This document shows positions 1-8,765 of a stretch of 64,000 bases of DNA, in pieces (positions within the stretch are counted from its first letter, which is position 1; each line of letters begins with the position of its first letter). The notes under the pieces are model-generated. The model was not told the origin of the DNA, did not search any database, and saw nothing but the letters and a program-made list of their open reading frames with translations. The translations under genes were made by a program, and so were the position numbers. This DNA is from Roseiarcus sp037446355 (GTDB taxonomy: Bacteria; Pseudomonadota; Alphaproteobacteria; Rhizobiales; Beijerinckiaceae), in the NCBI GenBank assembly GCA_037446355.1, contig JBBIIT010000007.1, positions 1-64,000 of the forward strand, read 5' to 3'.

Positions 1-105
1 ACGTCGCCCGCGAGCGGCGACAACATCCGCGTCCATATCGTTTTGACGTCCGTCACAGATCATTCCTCGTGGCCAGCGCGGCCAGCGTCCTCCGATATCG
101 AGCCC

Positions 106-945
106 TTACACGCCGTTTCGGATCGGCAGCGTCCCCTTCTTCAAATAAAGACGAGAGGCTCGGCCGTGTCGACCGTCAAGCTCAACGAACTGAGGGAAGC
201 CCATGTGAGCGAAGAGGTTATCCCAAGCCTCGATAGGCAATTCGTTGCTATGATGGTAGTTCGGTCTGCGATTTCGATCCGCTGCCGAAAACCAAACGGC
301 ATCCGCATGGAAGATGCAGTTATCGACAATTTTCGACGCAAAGAAGGGTTCTATATGTTCCGCGACCTCGGTGCACATCGCCAGATCAAAACGACGTCCA
401 AGGCGCGGCATGAATTTCAAGTTCTGCAAAATAATGCGCTCTGGCGGAATCCCGATTTCCTTTAAGCGTCGCACGCCTCCCTTCGTCCCTTCGACGGTAA
501 CGAAATCTAAGTTACGACTCGCCAAAGCCTTTGTAATCTCGCCACCACCAGACCCAAGTTCTAGAACCGATTCTAATTTTCTATCGAACAAAACTGAATA
601 CATATCGCACATATAATCTACAATATCGTCCGATATATTACTATTAGGATGTCCGTGATCGATGAAATACGCGTCAGGATACATCAAATCTATAGAAAGA
701 TATTTAAAGCTTAATGGGCATTTAGGCTGAGTCCACCAGTCATTTCCGAATCGATGATAGCCATTATCAGACTTTGGCCCGAGTTTTATTTCTAGTTGTT
801 CTTCTTCGGCGATTTCGACCGCCTTTAGGCCGTTCTGTAGGATTTCGCCAACTTGTTGATGACGTGTGACTGCCTCCTTCGGGCGAAGGAGTCGCGACAA
901 TTTGTTGATCGCACGCCACCAGGTCTTGTTGATCTTCCTGCGCAT
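106..945 (-). CDS. Class I SAM-dependent methyltransferase, AT-rich
   Basis: The product is 279 residues and carries a class I motif I (VLELGSGGGE, residues 127-136), an acidic residue after the second strand (VTVEG) and a motif IV-like segment (FDLAMCTEVAEH). This supports a soluble S-adenosylmethionine methyltransferase; the substrate cannot be told. A longer reading would start at a TTG at 978, but the ATG at 945 has GAGAAG nine bases upstream and is preferred. The 5' half of the gene (about 590-860) is strikingly AT-rich compared with its neighbours, which suggests horizontal acquisition. Methyltransferases of this build often sit in surface-polysaccharide clusters, but the window edge hides the downstream context. 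Confidence 0.75.
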   Translation of the reverse strand: MRRKINKTWWRAINKLSRLLRPKEAVTRHQQVGEILQNGLKAVEIAEEEQLEIKLGPKSDNGYHRFGNDWWTQPKCPLSFKYLSIDLMYPDAYFIDHGHPNSNISDDIVDYMCDMYSVLFDRKLESVLELGSGGGEITKALASRNLDFVTVEGTKGGVRRLKEIGIPPERIILQNLKFMPRLGRRFDLAMCTEVAEHIEPFFASKIVDNCIFHADAVWFSAADRNRRPNYHHSNELPIEAWDNLFAHMGFPQFVELDGRHGRASRLYLKKGTLPIRNGV

Positions 946-996
946 CGCGAACGACTTCTCTTCAAGGACAATTGGCAATGGACCGCCGCAACGTCC

Positions 997-2430
997 CTAG
1001 CGCACCAGCACGTTGCGGAACTGCCAGGGGTCGTTCGTATCGATGTCCTCGGGAAAGAGGCCCGGGCGGTCGGTGAGCGGCGTCCAGTCGGTATAAACGC
1101 CGACGACCGGGCCGAGGTAGGGCGTCTGCACTTCGAGGCAACGCTTGTAATCCATTTCGTCGGCTTCGACGATGCCGGCGTTGGGATTTTCGAGCGCCCA
1201 CACCATGCCCGCGAGTACGGCCGACGTCACCTGCATTCCTGTCGCGTTCTGATAGGGCGCGATAGCGCGCGTCTCCTCGACCGAGAGCTGCGAGCCATAC
1301 CAGTAGGCGTTCTTCTTGTGGCCGTAGAGCAACACGCCGAGTTCGTCGACGCCGTCGGCGATCTCCGCCTCGCCGAGAATGTGCTGCTCGGACTGCATCT
1401 TGCCCGCGCGGCCGAACAATTCGTGCAGCGAAAGCACGGCGTCGTCGCAGGGATGGTAGGCGTAGTGGCAGGTCGGTCGGTAGATCGCCTGTCCCTTGTC
1501 GTCGCGCAAAGTGTAGTAATCGGCGATCGAGATCGACTCGTTATGGGTGACGAGAAAGCCGAACTGCGCTTGGGCGGTCGGGGTCCACGAGCGCACGCGC
1601 GTATTGGCGCCGGGCTGGTTGAGATAGATCGCCGCGCCGCAACCCTCCTTGTGGAAGCCGGCGTTGGCGGGCGCCCAGGTCTCGTGCGCGCCCCAGCCGA
1701 GCTCGGCCGGCTGCATCCCTTCGGAGAGGAAACCCTCGACCGACCAGGTGTTGACGAACACGTTGCGCGGCTTGGGATGTTTGGCGCGCTGTGTATCGCG
1801 CTCGGCGATGTGCACGCCCTTGACGCCGAGGCGATGGGCGAGCTTGCCCCATTCCTCGCGCGTCGTCGGCTCGGGTCCGCTTTCGCCGCAATCCTTTCCC
1901 AGGTTCACGAGCGCCTGCTTGACGAACCAGGAGACCATGCCGGGATTGGCGCCGCAGCAGGAAACCGCGGTCGAACCGCCGGGGTTGGCGCGGCGCTCGG
2001 CGAGCACCGTCTCGCGCAGCGCGTAGTTGGTGCGCGACTCATTGCCGCGCGACTTGTCGAAATAAAATCCCGGCCAGGGTTCGACAACCGTGTCGATATA
2101 GAGCGCGCCGATCTCGCGGCAGTATTTCATGATGTCGAGCGAGGAGGTGTCGACGGAAAGGTTGACGCAGAAGCCCTGGCCCTTGCCCGCCTTCAGATAT
2201 CGACCCAGCACCTCGCGATAGTTCTCGTGCGTGATCGCGAGATGAACGAACTTGATGCCGCGCTCGTCGAGCAGCTTGCGATCCGAGCCGTCGGGGCCGA
2301 TGACGACGAAATGTTCCTTGTCGTAGTCGAAATGGCGTTCGATCAGCGGCAAGGCGCCGCGCCCGATCGAGCCGAAGCCGATCATCACGATCGCGCCTTC
2401 AATGCGTCCATGACGTTGCCAGTGCGACAT
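997..2430 (-). CDS. hss: Homospermidine synthase
   Basis: The 477-residue product matches the usual length of bacterial homospermidine synthase, which uses NAD to join two putrescines, or putrescine and spermidine, into sym-homospermidine in the cytoplasm. The N-terminus carries a Rossmann motif GFGSIGRG (residues 18-25), followed by the family-typical stretch on binding of substrate and NAD. The ATG at 2430 is preceded by GGAGACGAG. The methyltransferase downstream begins about 50 bases after the stop codon and could be read through. Homospermidine is a major polyamine in many Hyphomicrobiales, so the call fits the organism. Confidence 0.95.
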   Translation of the reverse strand: MSHWQRHGRIEGAIVMIGFGSIGRGALPLIERHFDYDKEHFVVIGPDGSDRKLLDERGIKFVHLAITHENYREVLGRYLKAGKGQGFCVNLSVDTSSLDIMKYCREIGALYIDTVVEPWPGFYFDKSRGNESRTNYALRETVLAERRANPGGSTAVSCCGANPGMVSWFVKQALVNLGKDCGESGPEPTTREEWGKLAHRLGVKGVHIAERDTQRAKHPKPRNVFVNTWSVEGFLSEGMQPAELGWGAHETWAPANAGFHKEGCGAAIYLNQPGANTRVRSWTPTAQAQFGFLVTHNESISIADYYTLRDDKGQAIYRPTCHYAYHPCDDAVLSLHELFGRAGKMQSEQHILGEAEIADGVDELGVLLYGHKKNAYWYGSQLSVEETRAIAPYQNATGMQVTSAVLAGMVWALENPNAGIVEADEMDYKRCLEVQTPYLGPVVGVYTDWTPLTDRPGLFPEDIDTNDPWQFRNVLVR

Positions 2431-2478
2431 TTCGCTCGTCTCCGATGCGGGGCGGGAATAGGGCGCGGACGCGCGTTC

Positions 2479-2495
2479 GCGGGCTTAAAGCCCGC
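2479..2495. terminator. Short hairpin between ggt-like gene and hss
   Basis: GCGGGC and GCCCGC form a six-pair stem around TTAAA in the 133-base gap between the end of the gamma-glutamyltransferase gene and the start of hss. No U-tract follows on either strand, so a role as terminator or attenuator is only possible, not shown. Nothing else was recognised in this gap. Confidence 0.3.
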
Positions 2496-2563
2496 TTGGC
2501 GCGCGCCGTCAATAGCGCGCCCGAGCCGGCCAACGTCGCGAAAACGTCATATCTTGCCTAGCG

Positions 2564-4153
2564 TCAAAGGCCGGCCGGGCCGCCGTCCGAACGTGGATCG
2601 TGGGTGGCGGCGATCTCGCCCTTGGCGCCGCGCGTCAACGCGCCGGCATGGCCGAATTTGTCGCAGGCGCTGGACGCCAGCCGTTCGACGAAATGGCCCC
2701 TGCGCTCGAGATCGCGAACCAGACCGTCGTCGTAACTCGCCTCGACCTTGACGCTCGCGCTCGCCGATCCCCAGGAGCGGCCGAAAAGATGACGCGGCGC
2801 GGCGACCGCGTCGGCGAGGCGCGCGCCGCCGGCGATGCGCGTGAAAATTTGCGCCTGGAACTGTGGCTGCCCATCGCCGCCCATCGAGCCATAGGACAGC
2901 ACTCGGCCGTCGTCGAAGACGGCGAGCGGCGGGTTCAGCGTATGGAAGGGCCGCTTGCCTGGACGCAGCGAATTTGGCGAGGCCGGATCGAGCGAGAACG
3001 AGACGCCTCGATTCTGCATGAGGACGCCGGTGCGCTCGAGCACGCAGCCCGATCCGAATTCCCAGTAGATCGACTGGATGAACGAAACCGCGACCCCCTG
3101 GGCGTCGATGGCGCCCATCCATACCGTGTCGCCGTTTGCCGGCTTCAGCGGCCATGTGGCGGCGCGCTGCATGTCGATGCGGGCGGCCTCCGCGCTCAGG
3201 AATTCGGGCGACAGCAGGCGAGCAAAATCAGCAGTCGCCTGCGTGAAATCGACGCAGACTTCGTCGCGCAAGGCCAGCGCGCGCTTGGCGGCCTCGATCA
3301 ACGCATGGGCGTGCTCGAGGCTATCGACGCCGCGCGGCGCGAGGCGCTCGTAGAGGCCGAGCATCATCAATGACGCGAAGCCCTGCGTCGGCGCCGGCGT
3401 GTTGAACAGCGTCGCGTTCTTCCAACGTAGCGAGAGCGGTTCGCGCCAGTTCGCGCGATAGGCCTTCAGGTCGCGCCGCGTGACCGGCGAGCCGATGCGC
3501 TCGAGATCGGCCGCGAGTTCGCGCGCGATGTCGCCTCGATAGAAGTCGTCGAGCCCGGCGTGGGCGAGTTGGGCGAGCGCGTCGGCGAGGCGCGGCTGTG
3601 TGCGCGTCGCGCCCGCCGCCATCGGCTTGCCCTGGTCGAGATAGGCGCTCGCGAAGCCCGGCGCGGCGACGAGCTCCCTGTCGCCGAGCGGATCGAACCG
3701 CGCCTCGGAGGCCGAGACCGGCGCGCCGGCGCGCGCGTGGGCGATTGCGTTCTCGATGAGGAGCGGCAGCGGCAATCGGCCGCCGAGCGCGGCGGAAATC
3801 TCAAGCGCCAGCGCCCAGCCGCCGATGGCGCCGGGGACCGTCAGCGCCGCCTCGGGGCCGCGCGCGGGGATCGTCTCGTGGCCAAGTTCGCGATAGCGCG
3901 CGATCGAAGCCCCCTCGCCGGCGAAACCGCAGGCCTCGATGGCGCGCACGCGCCCCTTGGCGTCGCGGATGAGCCAGAAGCCGTCGCCGCCGATGGCGTT
4001 CATGTGGGGATAGGCGACGGCGATGGTCGCCGCCATCGCGACCATCGCCTCGATGGCGTTGCCGCCCTGCGCGAGGATATTGCGCCCCGCCTCGGCGGCG
4101 AGCGCGTGCGGCGCGGCGACCGCGGCATGGGAAAAGACGGCTTCGTCGGTCAA
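2564..4153 (-). CDS. Gamma-glutamyltransferase family protein
   Basis: This 529-residue member of the Ntn-hydrolase gamma-glutamyltranspeptidase family starts like the family large subunit (ILAQGGNAIEAMVA, then AIGGDGFWLI, residues 27-62). The family is made as a precursor that cleaves itself before a catalytic Thr; here the equivalent place is GDTVWMGAID (residues 341-350), so T343 is the likely nucleophile, with a small subunit of about 187 residues. The usual TTH is replaced by DTV. GSMGGDGQPQ (422-431) matches the conserved glycine-rich loop. No signal peptide is seen, whereas the classical enzyme is periplasmic, so a cytoplasmic role or a substrate other than glutathione is possible. It is on the same strand as hss. 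Confidence 0.85.
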   Translation of the reverse strand: MTDEAVFSHAAVAAPHALAAEAGRNILAQGGNAIEAMVAMAATIAVAYPHMNAIGGDGFWLIRDAKGRVRAIEACGFAGEGASIARYRELGHETIPARGPEAALTVPGAIGGWALALEISAALGGRLPLPLLIENAIAHARAGAPVSASEARFDPLGDRELVAAPGFASAYLDQGKPMAAGATRTQPRLADALAQLAHAGLDDFYRGDIARELAADLERIGSPVTRRDLKAYRANWREPLSLRWKNATLFNTPAPTQGFASLMMLGLYERLAPRGVDSLEHAHALIEAAKRALALRDEVCVDFTQATADFARLLSPEFLSAEAARIDMQRAATWPLKPANGDTVWMGAIDAQGVAVSFIQSIYWEFGSGCVLERTGVLMQNRGVSFSLDPASPNSLRPGKRPFHTLNPPLAVFDDGRVLSYGSMGGDGQPQFQAQIFTRIAGGARLADAVAAPRHLFGRSWGSASASVKVEASYDDGLVRDLERRGHFVERLASSACDKFGHAGALTRGAKGEIAATHDPRSDGGPAGL

Positions 4154-4244
4154 GGCGAAAATCCTGCGGCGCGGCGAAGGAGATTTGCGCGCCTCGGTTT
4201 CATGCTATAGGCCCTCTGGCAATTCGCAATGCTGGAGACTTCCC

Positions 4245-4481
4245 TTGGCCGCGCCGGCGCCGATCAATTGGACCAACGCGCTGACGCTCGCCAGCGTGGC
4301 CGTGCTCGTGGGCGCCGAACTCATCGGCGCCGGGGGCGCGGCGGGCTGGGCCATCGGCGGCTTGTTCCAACTCGGCGCGACGCTCACCCATGGCCTCGAA
4401 GGCGCGCTGATCCTGCTGGCGCTGGTCGGGCTCTATTACTTCCTGCGCGCGGCGCTGGCGCACGAGCCGATCCGGGGCTGA
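4245..4481 (+). CDS. Small two-helix membrane protein
   Basis: This 78-residue protein has two or three hydrophobic stretches: ALTLASVAVLVGAELIGAG, GWAIGGLFQL, and GALILLALVGLYYFL. It ends in a short polar tail. I choose the TTG at 4245 because GGAG lies seven bases upstream (4234-4237) and the upstream part of the open frame has no such signal. It diverges from the gamma-glutamyltransferase family gene across about 90 bases that must hold both promoters. Family and function are not recognised. Confidence 0.7.
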   Translation: MAAPAPINWTNALTLASVAVLVGAELIGAGGAAGWAIGGLFQLGATLTHGLEGALILLALVGLYYFLRAALAHEPIRG

Positions 4482-4538
4482 GGCGATTTTTCCCGGCGCG
4501 TGCTAGAAACGGGCTCCAGAAATTCCGGGAGCCGCGCC

Positions 4539-5108
4539 GTGACCGCCAAAGCCATCAGCCGATTTCCGACGCCCGCGCTCGCCGAACTGCCCGAGGATAT
4601 CCGCGAGCGCATCCTCAAGGTGCAGGAGAAGTCGGGCTTCATTCCCAACGTGTTCCTCACGCTTGCGGCGCGCCCGGACGAGTTCCGCGCGTTCTTCGCC
4701 TATCATGACGCCCTGATGGAGAAGCCCGGCGGTCTCACCAAGGCCGAACGCGAGATGATCGTCGTCGCCACCTCGGCCGCCAACCAATGCCTCTATTGCG
4801 TCGTCGCGCATGGCGCCGTGCTGCGTATTCGCGCCAAGAACGCGCGCCTTGCCGATCAGATCGCGACCAATCACCGCAAGGCCGAGATCACGCCAAAACA
4901 ACGCGCGATGCTGGATTTCGCGTTGAAGACGGCCACGCGCAGCCACGAAATCGAGGACGCCGATCACGAGGCGCTGAAGGCGGAGGGATTCACGCGCGAC
5001 GAGATCTGGGACATCGCCGCCATCGCTGCGTTCTTCGCCATGTCCAATCGCATGGCCAACGCGACCAATATGCGCCCGAACGAAGAGTTCTACGCGATGG
5101 GTCGCTGA
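4539..5108 (+). CDS. AhpD-like carboxymuconolactone-decarboxylase family protein (peroxidase-related)
   Basis: The 189-residue product belongs to the AhpD/CMD all-helical fold. It carries the CxxC redox pair in NQCLYCVVAHG (C84, C87, H91), the arrangement used for peroxide reduction by AhpD-type enzymes. The start is the GTG at 4539, seven bases after GGGAG. It follows the small membrane protein by 57 bases and may be co-transcribed. Its likely role is cytoplasmic peroxide detoxification, but the reductant and true substrate are unknown; members of this 'peroxidase-related' subgroup are mostly uncharacterised. Confidence 0.85.
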   Translation: MTAKAISRFPTPALAELPEDIRERILKVQEKSGFIPNVFLTLAARPDEFRAFFAYHDALMEKPGGLTKAEREMIVVATSAANQCLYCVVAHGAVLRIRAKNARLADQIATNHRKAEITPKQRAMLDFALKTATRSHEIEDADHEALKAEGFTRDEIWDIAAIAAFFAMSNRMANATNMRPNEEFYAMGR

Positions 5109-5122
5109 GACGGTGCGGGGGC

Positions 5123-5881
5123 TTATCTCCCGAGCGCGTCGATTGTCTGTTCCACCGGGGCGACAGGGATCTTGAACAGGCCCGTGAACGGCTCGTTGAG
5201 CTCCAGGATCAGGAAGATCGCGCTCGCCACCGCGAAGGCGCCGACGGCGGTCGCGACGAGGCTGGTCGCGTTGAGCCTGGACATAACGCCAAAACAGCAA
5301 AAGAGCAGCATCGCCCAGGAAACGACGATATTGAGCAGCGGCCAGGAAACCGGGCTCGCCAGTTGCAGCGCCATCAACAGGCGAGTCTGCTGGATGATGC
5401 TGGCGTTGAGGCCGATTGCCGACAGCAATTGGGTTTGCGCGGGCGTCTTGGGGTTCAGCGCCGCGACGCCGCTGTTGAGCGCGCTAAGGCCGGGCAACTG
5501 AGCTTCGACCTCGAAATCCCGCGCGCTCGCCGTTCCGCCCCAGATGGTCTCATGCGCGTGGACGATCGCGCCTTTGAGGCCGGCGCGAATGGGCTGCGCC
5601 TCGGGCCCATATTGGGCGAGCGCCATGTCGAGTTGGATCGCGCGCGCGCTCAAGGTTTCGACATTAGCCTTCTGCACTGCGAAGAAGCCGTAGGCGGAGC
5701 CGACCAGAGTGCCGAGCACCAGCGCGAGCAGCAGCGTTATCAGGCCCATCACCGCGCCGATCATGTCGCGCGCGCCCGACGTCATGTGCGATTCGGGCAG
5801 CAGTTTTTGCAGCTGCATACCTAAAAAGCCGAAGCCGAAGGTGAGGAGGCCGACCGCGACCGCAATGGAAAGATTGCTCAC
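5123..5881 (-). CDS. DUF4239 (bestrophin-like) membrane protein
   Basis: The 252-residue product has an N-terminal helix, a second helix with the pattern RDMIGAVMGLITLLLALVLG, a polar middle domain with ALAQYGPEA, and two C-terminal helices. That is the layout of the DUF4239 family, which is sometimes called bestrophin-like. No biochemical role is established. I choose the GTG at 5881 because AGGGGGG lies six bases upstream; the longer reading to 5956 lacks a comparable ribosome-binding site. It converges with the AhpD-like gene (14 bases between stop codons) and diverges from benE. Confidence 0.8.
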   Translation of the reverse strand: MSNLSIAVAVGLLTFGFGFLGMQLQKLLPESHMTSGARDMIGAVMGLITLLLALVLGTLVGSAYGFFAVQKANVETLSARAIQLDMALAQYGPEAQPIRAGLKGAIVHAHETIWGGTASARDFEVEAQLPGLSALNSGVAALNPKTPAQTQLLSAIGLNASIIQQTRLLMALQLASPVSWPLLNIVVSWAMLLFCCFGVMSRLNATSLVATAVGAFAVASAIFLILELNEPFTGLFKIPVAPVEQTIDALGR

Positions 5882-6024
5882 GAATGTCCCCCCCTGAAAG
5901 TCCGTCCCGATCCGCATTTCTACAATCGGGGGCCCAGGCAAGTCGACCCCCGCCATCGGCGCGCGCGCGAGCGAAGTTCGTGTAAGCTGGGAATATCGAT
6001 TCCCGCCCTAGGTCTCAGATCTCC

Positions 6025-7206
6025 ATGTCGAAGTCCTCCTGGATGCCGCCGGTCGCCGCCGGTCTCGTCACCGCTTTCGTCGGCTTCGCGTCGTCCTTCG
6101 CGGTCATATTGAAGGGGCTGACGGCGGTCGGCGCGAGCGACGCCGAAGCCGCCTCGGGCCTGATGGCGCTCTCCATCGCGATGGGCGTCGCCGGAATCGC
6201 GCTGAGCCTGTGGTTCCGGATGCCGATTTCCGCGGCCTGGTCGACGCCCGGCGCGGCGTTGCTGGCGGCGACCGGCGCGGTCGCGGGCGGATTTTCCGCC
6301 GCCGTCGGCGCGTTCTTGGCGGTCGGCGTTCTCATCGTCGCGGCGGGGCTGATCCGGCCGTTCGGGCGCGCGGTGGCGGCGATCCCTTCCGCGCTCGCCA
6401 ATGCGATGTTGGCGGGCATTCTGTTCGGTCTGTGCTTGGCCCCGATCAGGGCGCTGATCGAAGTTCCCCATGCCGCGAGCCTGGTGATTCTCTCGTGGCT
6501 GATCGTCTCGCGCTGGAAGCGTGTTTTTGCGACGCCGATGGCGGCGATCGTCGGCGGTCTGGTGATCGCTTACAACGGGCAGGGCGGCGCGCTCGATTGG
6601 GCGGCGCTGACGCCGCGCGCGGTCTGGACGACGCCGCAGTTTTCGTTCGAGGCGATCGTCAGCATCGCGCTGCCGCTGTTCATCGTCACTATGGCCTCGC
6701 AGAATCTGCCGGGCCTCGCGGTGCTTGCCGCGTTCAAGTTCAAGCCGGAGCCGGGTCCGCTGATTGCGACGACCGGCGCCTTTTCGCTATTGAGCGCGCC
6801 CTTCGGTGGTCACGCGGTCAACTTGAGCGCGATCACCGCCGCCCTGTGCGCTTCGCCGGATGCTTCGCCCGATCCCGCAAAACGCTGGATCGCCTCGCTG
6901 ACAGCGGGGATCGCCTATGTCGCGTTCGGCCTCGTCGCCGGCGGCGTCACGCATTTCGTCGCGGGGTCGCCCATCCTAATTGAAGCGGTGGCGGGGCTGG
7001 CGTTGCTCAATGCCTTCGGTTCATCGTTGCACAACGCGTTGGCGGACCCTTCCGAGCGCGAGGCGGCGCTGGCGACGTTCCTGGTCGCGTCCTCCGGCGT
7101 CGGCTTTTATGGCATCGGCGGCGCGTTCTGGGGACTGCTCGCGGGCGGAGCGGTGCTTGTGCTCACCCGCGCCGGCGCTCCCGCGCCGCCGGCCAAATCG
7201 GTCTGA
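6025..7206 (+). CDS. benE: BenE family benzoate/H+ symporter-like transporter
   Basis: The 393-residue protein is almost wholly hydrophobic, with about 12 transmembrane helices. It carries BenE family features: SAAWSTPGAALLA early on, the repeated AIPSALANAMLAGILFG, and GGHAVNLSAITAALC in the second half. BenE-type proteins import aromatic acids such as benzoate with protons, within the larger nucleobase-ascorbate-like fold. No aromatic catabolic genes are adjacent except the FAD monooxygenase on the opposite strand, so the true substrate is open. Confidence 0.88.
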   Translation: MSKSSWMPPVAAGLVTAFVGFASSFAVILKGLTAVGASDAEAASGLMALSIAMGVAGIALSLWFRMPISAAWSTPGAALLAATGAVAGGFSAAVGAFLAVGVLIVAAGLIRPFGRAVAAIPSALANAMLAGILFGLCLAPIRALIEVPHAASLVILSWLIVSRWKRVFATPMAAIVGGLVIAYNGQGGALDWAALTPRAVWTTPQFSFEAIVSIALPLFIVTMASQNLPGLAVLAAFKFKPEPGPLIATTGAFSLLSAPFGGHAVNLSAITAALCASPDASPDPAKRWIASLTAGIAYVAFGLVAGGVTHFVAGSPILIEAVAGLALLNAFGSSLHNALADPSEREAALATFLVASSGVGFYGIGGAFWGLLAGGAVLVLTRAGAPAPPAKSV

Positions 7207-7219
7207 CCGCCCTCAGGCC
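7200..7219. terminator. Hairpin made from the two convergent stop codons
   Basis: GGTCTGA and TCAGGCC pair over seven positions (one G-T wobble) around a six-base loop. The left arm ends in the TGA of benE and the right arm begins with the reverse-complemented TGA of the FAD monooxygenase. This places a symmetrical hairpin exactly at the point of convergence. There is no T-run, so a bidirectional terminator is an inference. Confidence 0.4.
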
Positions 7220-8394
7220 GCGTAGAGCCAGTCGTAGCGCGCCAGCAGCCGCTCCGGTCCCATGGTGCGCATCGTCAGATCGCGCGCAAACGCGAGCGGT
7301 CCGCTCATGTGATAGATGCGCGCTTGCGCCAGCGCCTCGCGCTGCACCCTTCCGGCGCGCGGCGCGCGGTCGCGCGAATAGGCGGCGAGCGCGCTCGGGA
7401 TATCCGCGCTCTCGCCAAGACGGCGCGCGAGCGCCCCTGCATCTTCGATCGCCTGTCCCGCGCCTTGCGCGAGAAACGGGACCATCGGATGAGCAGCGTC
7501 GCCGACCAGCGCAACGCGTCCCGCCGCGTAGGATGCGACGGGATCGCGATGGAACAGCGGCCAGGCGCGCCACACCGGCGCCGCGTCGATGAGCGCGCGC
7601 GCCTCGCGCGACCAGCCGGAAAACGCTTGGGCTAGCGCGTCGCGGTCCGCCGCGCCGTCCCAAGCATGATCGCCCTTGGCGTCGCGCCAGTTCGACTCGA
7701 TCACCGCCACGAGGTTGATCACAGAGGCGTCGCGCAACGGATATTGCACGAGATGCGCGCGTGGCCCCAGACGAAGCGTGACGACAGGCTCGGCGGTGCG
7801 GGCGGGCAGGGCGCCGGTCGGGAGCGTCGCCCGGAACGCGACCCGGCCGGAGAATTTGGGGCCGTCGCCGGGGCCGAAATTGAGCCGCTCGCGAAGCCGC
7901 GAGCGCACGCCGTCGGCGCCGATGGCCAGATCGCCCGTCTCGCGCAGCGACAATAGGCCGCGCTTCAGGCCGAGCGCGACTTCGCCGTCCTGCTCGCCGA
8001 CGCCAGCGACCTCGATCCCGAGCTTGAGTTCGATGTTCGCTCGCTCGGCCGCGGCGCGCGCGAGCGCGCATTGCAGATCAGCGCGATGAATGACGAGATA
8101 GGGCGCGCCCCAGCGCCGCTCCGCGCAGGTGAGATCGAGCCGAGAAAGCTGGGTTTCGTCGCGACCGCGCACCAGACGAATTTCGCGCGGCGCGGTCGCG
8201 AGCGCGCGGATCGGCTCCAGGACGCCAAGGCGCGCCAATATGCGCGTCGCGTTGGGGGTGAGTTGCAGTCCCGCGCCGAATTCCTCAAGCGCCGGCGCAC
8301 GCTCGAATATCGTGACGTCGAACGGAACCTTCGACAGCGCCAGCGCGCTCGTCAGCCCGCCAATGCCGGCACCGGCGATCAGCGCGCGGCGCAT
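7213..8394 (-). CDS. FAD-dependent monooxygenase, salicylate hydroxylase-like
   Basis: The 393-residue product is a group A flavoprotein monooxygenase. It has an N-terminal FAD-binding GAGIGG (residues 8-13), a DG-type motif (AIGADGVRSRLRERL) and a GD motif (VALVGDAAHPMVPFLAQGAG). Enzymes of this group hydroxylate aromatic rings with NAD(P)H. The ATG at 8394 lies five bases after the stop codon of the zinc-finger gene, and a GGAAGG within that gene's end could serve as ribosome-binding site, so the two are likely translationally coupled. The actual substrate is unknown; the divergence from nearby catabolic genes argues against a dedicated salicylate route. Confidence 0.85.
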   Translation of the reverse strand: MRRALIAGAGIGGLTSALALSKVPFDVTIFERAPALEEFGAGLQLTPNATRILARLGVLEPIRALATAPREIRLVRGRDETQLSRLDLTCAERRWGAPYLVIHRADLQCALARAAAERANIELKLGIEVAGVGEQDGEVALGLKRGLLSLRETGDLAIGADGVRSRLRERLNFGPGDGPKFSGRVAFRATLPTGALPARTAEPVVTLRLGPRAHLVQYPLRDASVINLVAVIESNWRDAKGDHAWDGAADRDALAQAFSGWSREARALIDAAPVWRAWPLFHRDPVASYAAGRVALVGDAAHPMVPFLAQGAGQAIEDAGALARRLGESADIPSALAAYSRDRAPRAGRVQREALAQARIYHMSGPLAFARDLTMRTMGPERLLARYDWLYAA

Positions 8395-8399
8395 CGGCT

Positions 8400-8639
8400 T
8401 TACGCCGCGCCCTTCCATTCGCATTCGGGCGGCGAGGAATGCGCGCCAAGCGTCGCGTCATAAACGAAACGGGTCGAGCAATACGGGCAGATGCCCTCGT
8501 TGTCTGAGCCGAGGTCGATGAAAATATGCGGATGGTCGAACGGCGGCTTCGCGCCGGTGCACATGAATTCCTTCACGCCGACCTTGATCGTGGCGACGCC
8601 GGGATCGTTGTGAAAATGCGGAATGACGTGATCGGCCAT
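8400..8639 (-). CDS. zf-CHCC zinc-finger protein (NDUFS6-like)
   Basis: The 79-residue protein has the CHCC zinc-finger pattern with C27, H36 or H38 in FDHPHIFIDLG, and C51 and C54 in CPYCSTRF. Proteins of this family are homologues of the NDUFS6 accessory subunit of respiratory complex I, which is present in alphaproteobacteria as well as mitochondria. It is the first gene of a pair with the FAD monooxygenase. A role in complex I is a family-based inference; no complex I genes are in the window. Confidence 0.85.
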   Translation of the reverse strand: MADHVIPHFHNDPGVATIKVGVKEFMCTGAKPPFDHPHIFIDLGSDNEGICPYCSTRFVYDATLGAHSSPPECEWKGAA

Positions 8640-8715
8640 CGCGAGGAATCCTAGTTGCGGTTCGGCGAGGAGACTAGATCATTTATGCAGGCGGCTGGAA
8701 AGGCGGACGCTCCCA

Positions 8716-8742
8716 ACAAAAAGGCCGGCGCGGGCCGGCCTT
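8716..8742 (-). terminator. Rho-independent terminator of the F1 ATP synthase operon
   Basis: On the minus strand AAGGCCGGC and GCCGGCCTT form a perfect nine-pair GC-rich stem with a four-base loop, followed directly by TTTTTG. It lies 24 bases after the atpC stop codon and is the clearest intrinsic terminator in the window. Confidence 0.85.
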
Positions 8743-8765
8743 CACGTAAAGTGGACAAGTTCGCC

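Noticed and set aside
853..2751. Long plus-strand open frame over homospermidine synthase
   Set aside because: It is the antisense shadow of hss and the adjoining gene in G+C-rich DNA; its translation is Arg/Ala/Gly-rich with no domain. The same applies to 9512-11572, 18115-19596, 29539-31437 and 35572-37503.
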